Shown one piece after another: positions 36,003-46,919 of a DNA stretch of 64,000 nt; the stretch's first letter is position 1, and each line of letters opens with the position of its first letter. The notes below the pieces were generated by a model. That model was not told where the DNA came from, searched no databases, and worked only from the letters and a program-made list of their open reading frames with translations. Source of the stretch: Nyssa sinensis (Eukaryota; Streptophyta; Magnoliopsida; Cornales; Nyssaceae). The stretch lies in assembly GCA_008638375.1 (NCBI GenBank), contig CM018051.1, forward strand, positions 28,889,344 through 28,953,343, written 5' to 3'. The position numbers were made by a program, and so were the translations under genes.

Positions 36003-37460
36003 AATAAATTAAATTCCTAACACATTAAATTGTGTCATAGGTTAAAAGTGCGAGTTGAATTAAGTACATAAGAAATTTATGAAGTCGGTTAGGATTAATG
36101 CGATCTAAGCATAAGATAAGAAGCATCATTAGGTGATATTGTAATGAAAGTGATGTTGATGAGATTGTTTATGAATTGTTCTTAGGAACTACAAGGGAAG
36201 TGGGAAAGTGCATTTTTAGCACTAACCCTAAAGGACCGAGGTGAGTAACCCTGTGTTTGAAATGGAGATTTAACTCCAAATATTTGAAGAAGTTTTAAGT
36301 TCAAGTCATGCGAAGCATTTGAATATCAAATTCAGTTTTTGATTCCTGTTTTTAAATTGTTCTGATATGACATGCTGGTTAAATGTTTTATATTCAATTC
36401 TTTTCTTGGAAATATTTAGCATGTCCGGTTGAAAATGCAAATTTCTTTTAAATGTTCTGAATTTGATTATTTCAAGTATTGAAGCCCTATCGTAGAAATT
36501 GTATATTTCATGTTTTCAATATTCATGAAAAGCCTCTATTGAAGTAGCCATGTGATAAATGTTTTATAAGATAAACGGTACTAAGTACCACCCCCTATGA
36601 TGGTTGAAATCCTTCGGGATTCAACAGTACATGCCCGGTAGCAGGATCTAATCCCCCAGGCAAATATCATTGACAGCATTGACAGTAAAATGGGAGTCTG
36701 GTTCGAAACAGATTCCACCTAATCAAAGAGAAAAGATGACAAATGTTTTTGGAAATGGAAGTAGGTTTTCACCCCCATTTTGTCATACGTGTTTATATGC
36801 TTTTAAATTGCATATGCTCTATTTGAAGAAATGTGTATTTAGCTTGAATGCTTTAAATGTTTCAAAGCTGTTTTAAGAATGCATATACTCTGTGTTCTAA
36901 AATGTACGAGCAATTGGTATTGAGTATTTTATAAACTCTCATGTGCTAAACCACTACCAGTTGAAAACCCCATGACGAATGCAGGAATTACTCACAAGCT
37001 TAGATTAGCTTACCCGAATTTTTATCCGCCCCCTTTCAGGTGACTGATGGCAGATTGATTTTTGAAGACGATGGGGATGAGTCTAGCTTTTTGGGAAGAC
37101 TTGCTTAAGTAGTTCTTTTGGGAAATCACATGAACTCTAATTAGTACATTTTGTATTAGCAGACAATTTAAGGATATGTATTAAGCCCCACGGGGCAGCT
37201 GAATTAAGATTGTAATTATGAAGTCTTTTAAGTTTTAGTTATGCTCTGAATGTATGATCATGTGTACCATTGTGAATAGCGGCAGTATCGGACGGATGTG
37301 CAAATGAGAAAAGAAAAGAAAAAAATTTCACGCTTCCGCAACCACATGAAGCACATCTATTCGATACCGCTGCAGATGCGAGCCTTGTCCCGAGGCCTTC
37401 GTGCCTTGGGGCGGCGGTCGTGATCCGGGATCCGCACGAGGCGAAATTCGGGTCGTGACA
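35993..37460 (+). mobile_element. Long LTR fragment, copy h (3' part)
   Basis: The sequence from AAAATAAATTAAATTCC matches LTR g from about 27716 onward and ends ATTCGGGTCGTGACA at 37460. It holds mini-exon 36186-36240 (CTTAG, GTGAGT) and acceptor TTTCAG|GTGACTGATGG at 37039. The 5' 2.2 kb are missing. No coding region. Confidence 0.8.
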
Positions 37461-37752
37461 GTGCTCAACTCACACCATGTGTCCAAAGAATTTCACCATG
37501 CCATGATTTCATCATGCAAATTCAATGTGACAAATGATCAAACACATGGTGTGCATTTTCAAGTCATGCCTTTAAACCCCACATGATTCATAACTTTAAA
37601 TTTCCATACCATGCTTCACATAACATAGATCATAACCACACAACTTAACATATTTTTCAAGCCACAATGTCACCATTTCACCAACCACAATGAATTTCAC
37701 GAAGTCGCTAACATCACATAAAAGACTAATACATTACACAACTCATTCAAAA
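37461..37752. other. Unclassified 292-bp stretch between LTR h and LINE L1
   Basis: AT-rich, with repeated use of CACCATG, ACATGGTG and CAACTCAC-like words and no convincing ORF. It may be extended 5' UTR of LINE L1 or flank from another element. No copy was recognised elsewhere in the window. Confidence 0.4.
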
Positions 37753-37760
37753 TATGGCTT

Positions 37761-37790
37761 CTAGAGAGAAGGGAGAGCTTCTCTCTCTAG
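37761..37790 (+). other. 5' UTR hairpin of LINE L1
   Basis: CTAGAGAGAAG and CTTCTCTCTCTAG form an inverted repeat around GGGAGAG-like loop bases. The same structure occurs in LINE L4 (minus, about 6772-6800), just ahead of its ORF1. Confidence 0.6.
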
Positions 37791-37821
37791 GATTTTCCTA
37801 AACCTTCTCTTCTCTTGCACA

Positions 37822-40296
37822 ATGCCGTTAATGGCTTCTATTCAATCATTTCGAGATATACTCCATGATCCCCAAGCTTCATCCGTAACTTCCTTACCCC
37901 CCCATGCAAAGGATCCGAGTCCCATTGATACCAGCTTTTCCATGACTTCTATATCTTCATGCCAGGGTATGGGTAAAAGCTCTTGTCACATAAGATGTTC
38001 TGGTTCAGTGGAGTATTTGCAGGGTCACTGTGCAAATGATGCTGCCATCAGTGCTAAGGATATGCGTCGGCAGCAACCTCCACTTGTTATTTCAAATGCA
38101 GGTCCTGGCATCCCCTCCAAAGCTCCAACTGAAATCCAACGGCCTGAGCAGAATCCTACTTCTTCATCCAGGGCTAATGGCGTCGAGCAAGGGGAGTTCA
38201 TTCCTCAAGTTGCCCTTGATCTTGAAAATGATTATGGGGGCTTCTCTTCTGATTGTTCCTTCATGAGAGAGCAAAAAGTTCTCAAGCCAAATGGTTCCAA
38301 CAGCAACGGTGTCCATGGAAGAGGTCAGGCGGCGTGTGGCTCATCCTCAATATGCAGTAAGAGTGGGATAGCTACGCATTCGACCCAAGCAGCCCACGTG
38401 TCAACCAATGAGACAAGCAGAATTAATCCAACGGCTAGAAATTATTTTATTCCAACTGGTGGAATTCCTAATACTAATATGCTTAGTATATCAGTTCCCA
38501 CTACCTCTGACATTGCCTCCATCTCTCAGAATATTACCCATCTTAGTGCTAGACGGACTGATCTAGGTGTCAACGTGTCACCTCTTGAGACAAGGAGACC
38601 TGATCCTAAGGCTGGAGATTATGGCTATCATATAGCAGGTGCAGGTTGTGGTGACGTGCAAACAGTTCCTACTGCTACTCCAAATGGAAATGCAGACTCC
38701 TATGCGGTTGCCACTACTCATAGCCCCCTCTATTCCTTGCTAAAAGCACCTGGGCCCACGTCCTGTTCTCCCTCTTTGCCTATTCCCATTGCCAATATTT
38801 TGTCCCATGCAAGTTCAGAGACAGCTAACTCTGACATCGTCCATGTTGCTGCCGTTACCCCTATGCACGCTGCTGCTAGTTCCCCAGCATTGCAGAGTCT
38901 GGACTCCCCCGTTGCTAATGCAGCGACCATCCTCTCCTGGTCTTCCCTTTTCCAAAAACCTGCACCTCTCAAAAAATTTCACTTGGAATTCAAGCCACCT
39001 CAAATTGAGGGAGAAAGAATCACAGTCCAGCCTCCATTGGAAGTTGTTCAAGCAGGTATATCAGGTTGGGAGAATACCTTGGTCGGTTATTTTCTTGACA
39101 GGAAAATGCCATTTCTCTGGATTAGAAAAATGGCAGAAAAGCTCTGGAACAAAGACGGCTTAAATGAAGTTCTTACCAATGGAAATGGGCTCTTCTTCTT
39201 CAAATTCGATTCCTTGAATGCCATTAATTCTATTCTTGAAAGTGGTCACTGGCACTTCTCTGGCCGGCACATTATTCTTCAAAAATGGCACCCTGGCATG
39301 ACTCTATCCAAGAAGGATGTAGCTAAAGTCCCTGTTTGGGTTAAATTTTTCAACATCCCATATGAGCTCTGGACAGCGCAAGGCCTTAGCTATGTTGCTA
39401 GTGCCATTGGAAGACCCCTTTATGCAGATTCCCACACGGAAGATCAGACCAGAATCAGTTATGCAAGAATATGCGTCGAGGTGGATGCTACCAAAGACCT
39501 CCCTGATTCTTTTGATATAATGTTAACAAACTCAAAAGTGGAAATCCTTGTTGAATATCAATGGCTCCCTTCAATGTGCACCCACTGCCGTATATTTGGC
39601 CACCGGATTGCTAATTGCCCTTCACTCAAAACAGAAAATGAGCTACCCATCAACCGTCCTACCTTAGCCGCAAGGAAATCCAGCACTTCTAAATGGCACA
39701 TAGTTTCTGGCAAAGGTAAAGCAATCCTTAGTGATGGCAAAATCCCTAAAGATGCCCTCTCTATGGATCCAAATCAGTCTAAATCATGCCCTGTAGGGCT
39801 GAGGCCAGAAATGCCGCACCTAGGTCCTTCCAGTGACGGTGTAACTTCTGTCCCAAATCAGTCCAACACATGTTGCGATGGGCTGCAACCTGATATGCCA
39901 CAGGTAGAATCTCCTAACGTCAGTACAACAGCTGAGAGCCCTGCCCTTAAACAACTAGTTCCTCACAATTCTGCTACCAGTTCAGCGTTGGAAATTGCTA
40001 AGCCTTCGGTCCACTCTCCTCTCCCCTCCCTTCAATCTGATGACCTGGATTTACTATCCCCAAATGATCCATCTCCCTGTTATCTTCAAGCGGTCAGCAA
40101 CCTAGGCGAGATAAGCAGCTCAACCTCTACTGCTTCTCTTGATTCTAATTCCCTTGTGGACAAAATTGCTAGAGTCGACGAAGCTGATATTGGTAGCAGC
40201 TTCACCAGAAATCAGCTCAAAAAACAAAGGCGAAAGAAGAAAGTTTCTAAAACCATAGGAACAGCAAGTTCCGGCCCTCTCACATTTTCTCAATGA
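37822..40296 (+). CDS. LINE ORF1 protein (DUF4283, CCHC zinc knuckle), 824 codons
   Basis: Uninterrupted from ATG 37822 to TGA 40294-40296. The first 380 or so residues are Ser/Pro/Thr/Ala-rich and poorly conserved. The DUF4283-like core is at about 385-575 (LFQKPAPLKKFHLEFKPP, EKLWNKDGLNEVLTNGNGLF, PVWVKFFNIPYELWTAQGLS). The zinc knuckle CTHCRIFGHRIANC is intact near 586-599. A basic tail (NQLKKQRRKKK) lies just before the end. Family role: binding of LINE RNA in the ribonucleoprotein. The start is supported by homology to L4 (MSLMASF). The ORF2 ATG overlaps the stop as ATGA, suggesting coupled re-initiation. Confidence 0.9.
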   Translation: MPLMASIQSFRDILHDPQASSVTSLPPHAKDPSPIDTSFSMTSISSCQGMGKSSCHIRCSGSVEYLQGHCANDAAISAKDMRRQQPPLVISNAGPGIPSKAPTEIQRPEQNPTSSSRANGVEQGEFIPQVALDLENDYGGFSSDCSFMREQKVLKPNGSNSNGVHGRGQAACGSSSICSKSGIATHSTQAAHVSTNETSRINPTARNYFIPTGGIPNTNMLSISVPTTSDIASISQNITHLSARRTDLGVNVSPLETRRPDPKAGDYGYHIAGAGCGDVQTVPTATPNGNADSYAVATTHSPLYSLLKAPGPTSCSPSLPIPIANILSHASSETANSDIVHVAAVTPMHAAASSPALQSLDSPVANAATILSWSSLFQKPAPLKKFHLEFKPPQIEGERITVQPPLEVVQAGISGWENTLVGYFLDRKMPFLWIRKMAEKLWNKDGLNEVLTNGNGLFFFKFDSLNAINSILESGHWHFSGRHIILQKWHPGMTLSKKDVAKVPVWVKFFNIPYELWTAQGLSYVASAIGRPLYADSHTEDQTRISYARICVEVDATKDLPDSFDIMLTNSKVEILVEYQWLPSMCTHCRIFGHRIANCPSLKTENELPINRPTLAARKSSTSKWHIVSGKGKAILSDGKIPKDALSMDPNQSKSCPVGLRPEMPHLGPSSDGVTSVPNQSNTCCDGLQPDMPQVESPNVSTTAESPALKQLVPHNSATSSALEIAKPSVHSPLPSLQSDDLDLLSPNDPSPCYLQAVSNLGEISSSTSTASLDSNSLVDKIARVDEADIGSSFTRNQLKKQRRKKKVSKTIGTASSGPLTFSQ

Positions 40297-43200
40297 ACTT
40301 TGCATGTTGGAATATCAAGGGTATGAACAGCCCCTCAAAACAGCGTGAAGTCCGTATGTTTGTTCGTGACCATTCTATATGTTTTCTTGGTTTAGTTGAG
40401 ACAAAAATAAAGGAAGCTGTCAAGGATATTACTGCTAATTCCCTCATCCCTGGATGGTCTTTTTTGCACAATTATTCCCATTCAGCTTCTGGTCAGATTT
40501 GGATTGGTTGGAACAATGCTATGCTACAGATTAACTCCTCGTGTGCTACCAGTCAAGCCATTCATTGCAACATTACAATTCGTGACACCAAATCCACCAT
40601 GCTCATTTCAGTTATTTACGGCTCTAATTCCTCTCTCCAAAGAAATGATTTATGGCGTGACATCCATCTCCAAGCAACTATCGCCAAGGGTCTCCCCTGG
40701 CTTATTTTGGGCGATTTCAATGCTATCCGTTTTCCCAATGATAGAAGAGGAGGCAATGGCGATTGGCCCCCTGTTATGAATGACTGTAACACTTGTTTTT
40801 TGAATGCTGAGCTTGAGGATTTGAGATTTTTCGGGCGTTTCTTTACATGGTCTAACGGTCAAGCTGCCCCCCACACAATCCACAGGAAGATTGATAGAGC
40901 TTTAGTCAACCAGGACTGGCTATCTGCTCTTCCTTCTGCTGAAGCCGAATTCCTCCCTCCTGGCCTCTCGACCATTCCCCTATTATTGTCAGATCTGGCA
41001 TAGCTTTCAAGAAGAGCAAAATTCCCTTCAAATTTTTCAATTTTTGGGCCGATTATGAAGATTTTCTTCCTACTGTTGAGCAAGCCTGGCACACTAACTT
41101 TCAAGGTACTGCCATGTTTATTTGTTGCCAAAAGCTTAAGAAGGTGAAATATGCTCTTAAGGATCTCAATCAGCAAAGATTCAAAAACATCTCCTCCCGG
41201 GTTCAAGAAGCCCGTAACAAGCTCTATGACATCCAATCTCTCCTTGATAGTGATCCCGGGAATGAGAGTCTCCTTCTGGAGGAAAAGGAAGCTCATCACA
41301 CCTTTCATTCCCTTCTTAGCAGTGAGGAAAGTCTAGCTAAGCAAAAATCTCGTATTCAATGGCTTTCTGAAGGGGACCAAAACAACTCCTTTTTCTTCAA
41401 ATCTGTGAATAACAGGAGGAACCGCAATAAGATCCTTAGCCTCCTTGATGCTAACGGTCGCAGAATTGATGACATAAAAGAGGTCAAATCCACCATTGTT
41501 GATTTTTACCATGATCTCCTTGGAACTCCTAGCCCCATTCTCTACCCAGGTAAGCAAGCTCTTGCTAACTTTATCCCTAAGCGCCTTCATTCTGATTTCT
41601 TTAATGTCCTTCAATCCCCTGTCTCTGAGCAAGAAATCCAAGATGCTCTCTTTAGCCTTCCCCCTAACAAAGCCCCTGGTCCCGACGGGTTTAATAGCTT
41701 CTTTTTTCAAAAATCTTGGAATATCATTAAACCTGAAGTTATTGCAGCTATCTCTGAATTTTTTTCCTCTAAATCCATCCTTAAAGAGATGAATGCCACA
41801 GCTATCGCCCTTGTCCCCAAAGTCCCTAACCCCTCTTTTGTCCATGATTTTCGGCCTATATCTTGCTGTAACACCCTTTACAAAACCATTTCCAAAATCC
41901 TGGCCAACCGTCTCAAGAAAGTTCTTCCTAGCCTCATTGATCCATCCCAATCTGCTTTTATTCAAGGCAGGAATATCAGTGACAACATCCTTCTAGCCCA
42001 AGAGCTTATGCATAATTACCACAAAGACACTGGTTCTCCCCGTTGCACTCTGAAAGTTGATCTTAAGAAAGCATTTGATTCAGTGCGGTGGGATTTTATT
42101 ACTGACACTTTGAGCATAATGGGATTTCCCCAGCTTTTTATTGACTGGATTTTTTGCTGCATCTCTGCTCCTCGTTTCTCAGTTGTCATTAATGGCGAGT
42201 TGGAAGGTTATTTTCCTGGGGCTAAGGGATTAAGGCAAGGGGACCCTCTTTCCCCTTATCTCTTTGTGATTGCAATGGATGTCCTCTCTTTGATTCTCCA
42301 TCAAATGTCGGCTGGATCTCAGTTTAAGTACCATTGGAGATGCCATAAGTCCAAACTTACCCATCTCTGTTTTGCTGACGACATCATGCTCTTTTGTCAT
42401 GGGGATCTTGCCTCTGCCTCTATCCTTAAGCAAGGGCTTGATACTTTTGCCTCCTTCTCTGGCCTTCTACACAATGCTTCCAAGAGCAACATTTTCCTTT
42501 CAGGTGTGGATTCCAACCTCAAGCAGCTCATCGTTGCTCAAGTTGGTTTTCCTGAAGGCTCCCTCCCTATCCGTTACCTTGGAGTGCCTTTGATTTCTAC
42601 CAAGCTGAAAGCCCAGGATTGCAAATCTTTAGTTGATCGCATTATTGGTAAAATCACTCATTGGGCCACAAAATCTCTTTCCTATGCAGGTCGTGTCCAG
42701 CTGATCAGGTCTGTCCTATTTAGCATTCAAGTTTTTTGGTCTTCTCACTTCATCCTCCCTAAAAAGGTGGTAAATCAGATAGAGCAAGCCATGAGATCCT
42801 TCCTCTGGAGTGGCAACCATCTCATATTTTCTGGTTCCAAAGTTGCTTGGGAGGATGTTTCTTGCCCTAAAAATGAAGGGGGTCTTGGTATTAAGAGGCT
42901 TGTTGAATGGAACCAAGCTGCTTTGGGGAAACTCATATGGGTTCTATTTCAAAATCCCTCTAAATCCCTTTGGGTTCAGTGGATTCATAGCGACCTTCTT
43001 AAAGGCAAAAGCTTCTGGGAAATCAAATGTCCCCAATCTTGCTCATGGGCATGGAGGAAAATGATCAAATTCCGCCCGTTATTCAAACCATTCATCAAAA
43101 TTGTCATTGGTAATGGGTGTTTTGCCTCTCTCTGGTTTGACTATTGGCTCCCTTCTGGCTCCATCTATGATAATATGGGAGAAAGAGTTATATATGATTC

Positions 43201-43951
43201 AGGTCTTGGTAGAAAAGCTACAGTGAGTAACATTATTCTTGGAAATCATTGGAACTGGTCCATTGCTAATTCTCCCCACCTGCTGGACCTTAAGAATGGT
43301 ATGCCTCCTAATCTTCTCCCATCCCCCCTCCTTGATGATAAAGCTTTTTGGCTTCCCTCCCCAAATGGGGTCTTCTCCATCAACTCTGCCTGGGATTCCC
43401 TGCGTAGCCGTAACCCCCAGGTTCCTTGGTGGAAGCTTGTTTGGTTCCCTAAAGCTATCCCCCGTGCAGGGTTCATCCTTTGGATGGCCATCCGCCACAG
43501 CTTAAGGACCAAGGACCGTCTTTTCTTCTCTAATCTTGGTCATGACCCCAAGTGCCTATTCTGTTTAAGAGAAAATGAAAGCCACAACCACCTCTTCTTT
43601 TCTTGTTCCTTCACTTCCAACATATGGTCCCATTTGCTCTCAAAAAGTGGATTTCAAAACCCTAATGGGGACTGGCATCAGACTGTTCTTTGGGCTACCA
43701 ATTCTTTCAAAGGCAAGTCTTTCTCTTCCATTTTAGGCCGGCTCACTCTTGCTTGTACAATTTACAACATTTGGCGTGAAAGGAATAGCAGATTGTTCAC
43801 CAAGATCGAGAAAAACTCAAAGGCCATCATAGCTCAAACTCAGGAAATGATCCGAGGCAGACTCACATCTTCTAGAGGGATTCAAGACTCTCTCTCCAAT
43901 AGACATCTTCAGTGTACTTGGTCTCTTCCTTGTAGTATTTTTAATATGTAA
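40293..43951 (+). pseudogene. LINE ORF2 (APE endonuclease, reverse transcriptase, zf-RVT) with one frameshift
   Basis: Start ATG 40293 overlaps the ORF1 stop. Endonuclease residues are visible: Asn of FACWNIKG, Glu of VETKIKE, GDFNAI, RKIDRALVN. At about 40967-40970 one base is missing. The first frame ends at 41003, and the rest of the protein continues in the next frame to TAA at 43949-43951. RT motifs are complete: FRPISCCNTLYKTISKIL, VDLKKAFDSVRWDF, GLRQGDPLSPYLF, CFADDIMLF (catalytic FADD near 42368). The zf-RVT C-terminus carries CLFCLRENESHNHLFFSC. Apart from this lesion the frame is open, so inactivation is recent. Confidence 0.9.
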
Positions 43952-44005
43952 TATTTCTCTGCATGGGCCATGAGCTCTATTTTTCTTGTTTTCTTTTGCT
44001 TGTCT

Positions 44006-44127
44006 GAGGGTATGCCCTCTTGTTTTGTATTTCTGTTTACTCTTGTTTTTATTTCCTGCTTGGGGTTGTGAGTTCTTCTGCCTGTAGTAGATCTCCTTCC
44101 CTTTAGCTTGTTCGAGGGTATGCCCTC
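44006..44127 (+). other. Duplicated 3' UTR hairpin of LINE L1
   Basis: GAGGGTATGCCCTC (stem GAGGG/CCCTC, loop TATG) occurs at 44006-44019 and 44114-44127, each followed by TTG(A/T)...TTGTATTT. One or two copies are present ahead of the poly(A) in the LINE 3' ends at 12028, 12380, 12497 and 54348. L3 at about 24603 has a damaged copy, and the copy at 56505 has lost it. Confidence 0.7.
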
Positions 44128-44183
44128 TTGATCTTGTATTTATTTTTTCTTCTTTTATATATCTTTTACTTATAAAAAAAAAA

Positions 44184-44341
44184 CGAACTTATCAAAGGCA
44201 TACCCTTTGTGGCGTTCTCATCAAATCTAGGTTCTTGAAACAAGTTTTTCAACTGGTCTAGATCACCTTGACTTGATTCTTGGCTTTCTTGGGTAAGTTT
44301 CAATTTGATTATAGGTTCAAGGGATTTAGATCTTATGGGTT
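44184..44341 (+). mobile_element. Ty3/gypsy LTR fragment (target of LINE L1)
   Basis: From CGAACTTATCAAAGGC to ATGGGTTCA this matches 45921-46079, the end of the LTR next to a primer site. It is cut on the left by LINE L1 and on the right by an inverted integrase piece. Confidence 0.75.
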
Positions 44342-45335
44342 CATATCAAAACTTTTCATTCTTCTGCGCAATTTGAAGCCGTACCCTTTCATAAATTGAC
44401 TTCACCAATTATGGCATTCATTCTTCTTGTGTCCATCCAAACTACTCCTGTCATCAATAGGTAAAGGCATCAAATCTAAAGGAGTAAGTGAATTAAAACC
44501 ATAAAAAATTTCAAAGGGAGAATAATAAGTAGTTGTATGCATAGTCCTATTATATGCAAACTCTATAAATGGCGAACAGTCCTCCCAAGTTTTTAAATTC
44601 TTTTGAATGACAGTGCGTAAGAGTTGAGCTAGGGTCCTGTTGACTACTTCAGTCTATGGATGACAAGTAGTGGAAAATAAAAGTTTGGTACCTAATTTTT
44701 CCCACAAAACCTTCCAAAAGTAGCTAAGGAATTTAACATCCCTATCAGAAACAATACTCCTAGGTACACCATGGAGTCATACTATTTCCTTGAAAAACAA
44801 ATCAGCTATGTTTGTTGCATCATCTGTTTTATGGCATGGCATGAAAATGTGCCATTTTACAAAATCTGTCCACTACCACAAAAATAGAAGCTCTACCCTT
44901 TTTTGTCCTAAGCAGCCCCAAAACAAAGTCTATAGATATGTCTACCCATGGCTCACTAGGAATGGGTAAGGGTGTATACACCTATGTGGTAAAACCTTAG
45001 ATTTGGCCTTTCTACATGTAATGCATCTACCACATATTCGAGTGACGTCTCTTCTCATTCTAGGCCCAAAGAAATGTTCATGTAAAATTTCTAAGGTTTT
45101 CCTGACACCAAAGCGCCCCATTAATCCCCCATCATGTACCTCACGCACCAATAATTCACGCATTTAACAATTTGGCACACACAATTTGCTTGTTTTAAAC
45201 AAATAACCATCATGCTTGTAAAACTTACCAAATGGCGCTTTATCACACACCATATACACGCAAGAAAAATCAGCGTCATTGGCATATAGTTCTTTCACAT
45301 ATTCAAACCCAAACATTTTAGCACTCATAGAAGTA
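44342..45335 (-). pseudogene. Inverted Ty3/gypsy integrase fragment
   Basis: The minus strand encodes, in order, the RNase H-integrase linker (VKELYANDADFSCVYMV, GKFYKHDGYLFKTSKLCVPN), the integrase zinc-binding domain (LVREVHDGGLMGRFGVRKT, then CGRCITCRKAKS, with the second zinc His changed to Arg), and the catalytic core (near 44500-44900). It mirrors the plus-strand copy at 30916-31430 and belongs to the same family. Stops and deletions are frequent. It lies in inverted orientation between two plus-strand pieces of the same element type. Confidence 0.8.
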
Positions 45336-45897
45336 AGAAGAATTGATGGGCAACATGGTGAACCGAGTCTTAAAAATCCTTTACAAGTTCTAGAAGGGCC
45401 AATCACAAGGTCGAGAGCTAAGAAGATCAAGGAAGCAATGCAAGGATTGGTGCAATCCTCTTGGGCTAAGTTCAAAAATTCATCGAGCAAGACCCCAACA
45501 TTCAAGATGGCTTGAAATAAGAACCAGCTTTAGTTCATGTGATACAAGCTACAGAGAGGGGCGGCATAGCCTAGTGGTTTCGTATAGACCTTTTATTTCA
45601 TTAAGTATAGGCATGTGGGCCTATTTTATGTTTTTATAGTTGTAGGCATTTGGGCCTATTTAACTCATTTAGTGGATTTCTTTTATTAGTTTTAGTGGGT
45701 AGTTTAGGACGTTTGGGCTTGAAGATGTTCAGCTCGTGTATTTTAATTGATGTAGGCCTTATTCGGTCCTAGGGTTTCATGAAGGGTTTTAAAAGGACTT
45801 ATAGCCGCAATTTTGAGGCTAGGAACATGAATGAAGATTTCTGCATTGAGAAATTTTTAATTTTCTCTTCTTGTTCTTGAATAAACTACGAACTTAT

Positions 45898-45912
45898 ACC
45901 TATCAAAAAAAA
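45898..45912 (+). mobile_element. Minimal LINE insertion with 18-bp target duplication
   Basis: ACCTATCAAAAAAAA is flanked by two identical 18-base copies of AATAAACTACGAACTTAT (45880-45897, 45913-45930). ACCTAYC plus A-run is the extreme 3' end of the local LINEs (compare minus-strand 11967-11990). The related LTR copy at about 53005-52975 (minus) has one uninterrupted copy of the target. Confidence 0.75.
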
Positions 45913-46919
45913 AATAAACTACGAACTTATCAAAGGCATACCCTTTGTGGCGTTCTCATCAAATCTAGGTTCTTGAAACAAGTTTTCAACGAGTCTAGAT
46001 CATCTTGACTTGATTCTTGGCTTTCTTGGGTAAGTTTCAATTCGATTGTGGGTTTAAGGGATTCTGATGTTACGGGTTCACATTATTTGGTATCCGAGCC
46101 CAGACTTCAAATCAAGTCTGATTTATCCTTTTTAATTCTTGCATTTGCTTTTTGTCTTAGGCGTGTTCTAGGTTTTTCTATTCTGATTTATGAATCGTTC
46201 ATCATTCTGATCTGCGATTCCTTCGTCATTCTGGTTAATTTCATGTGTTTGAATTGAGATCTGTGACTCACAAGTGGCTACCCGTGTATTTGATTCAAGA
46301 ATTCAGACCCACGAATTCTTTAATTGATTACACGAATCTTTTCTTTAAATTCCAGATCTATAATTTCCATATCTATAATCTTTGTTTTGATTCCTTTTAT
46401 TTTAGTTTCTTGTTATTGAAATCAGATCAATCTTTTTCAGAATTTGCAATTATTGTTGCTGCTTGTGACCGAGTCTGTATTAAAAAAACAAGACAACGTA
46501 TTCAAGGGTTGCAATCTGAAAATTCGCTTATGGCTGTTTGATATACTTTGCAATCTAAAAATTTGGTGTTGATTGATCCTTATCTTCAGAGGAGTCAAAT
46601 AAATCATCTTTACTATCTTGTTTCCTAGTTGCTCTTTTCCTCTTACAATTCTTTGAGATCCGTGTCATTTTTTTTCCTTCTTGTTTCTTGAATCTATTGC
46701 TAGTTGGAATAATGCAAGGTTGTGTCTTGATTTAGTTCAACTAGTTATTCACGAACTTGAAAGGGAAAACAAATGAGGGAAAAGGCAAAAGTGGGTGAGA
46801 ATAGTATTGGAAAAGCCCAAAAAGTGAAACACGAGTAGTGTGACACTAATTGAGCATAAACACGTAAGGGAGTGTGTTTTACCACTAACATCCTTTCCTT
46901 GTTTTGCAGGGCATTAACA

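Larger units (their letters stand above)
37753..44183 (+). mobile_element. LINE L1-type element, full length (copy L1)
   Basis: Structure: 5' UTR with hairpin (from about 37753), ORF1 37822-40296, ORF2 40293-43951 with one frameshift, 3' UTR with two hairpins, and a poly(A) of ten bases at 44174-44183. The following DNA (CGAACTTATCAAAGG) is inside a gypsy LTR, so the element landed there. I could not find the matching target duplication at the left end, where LTR h and an unclassified stretch now lie. This is the least damaged LINE in the window, 6.4 kb long. Confidence 0.9.
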
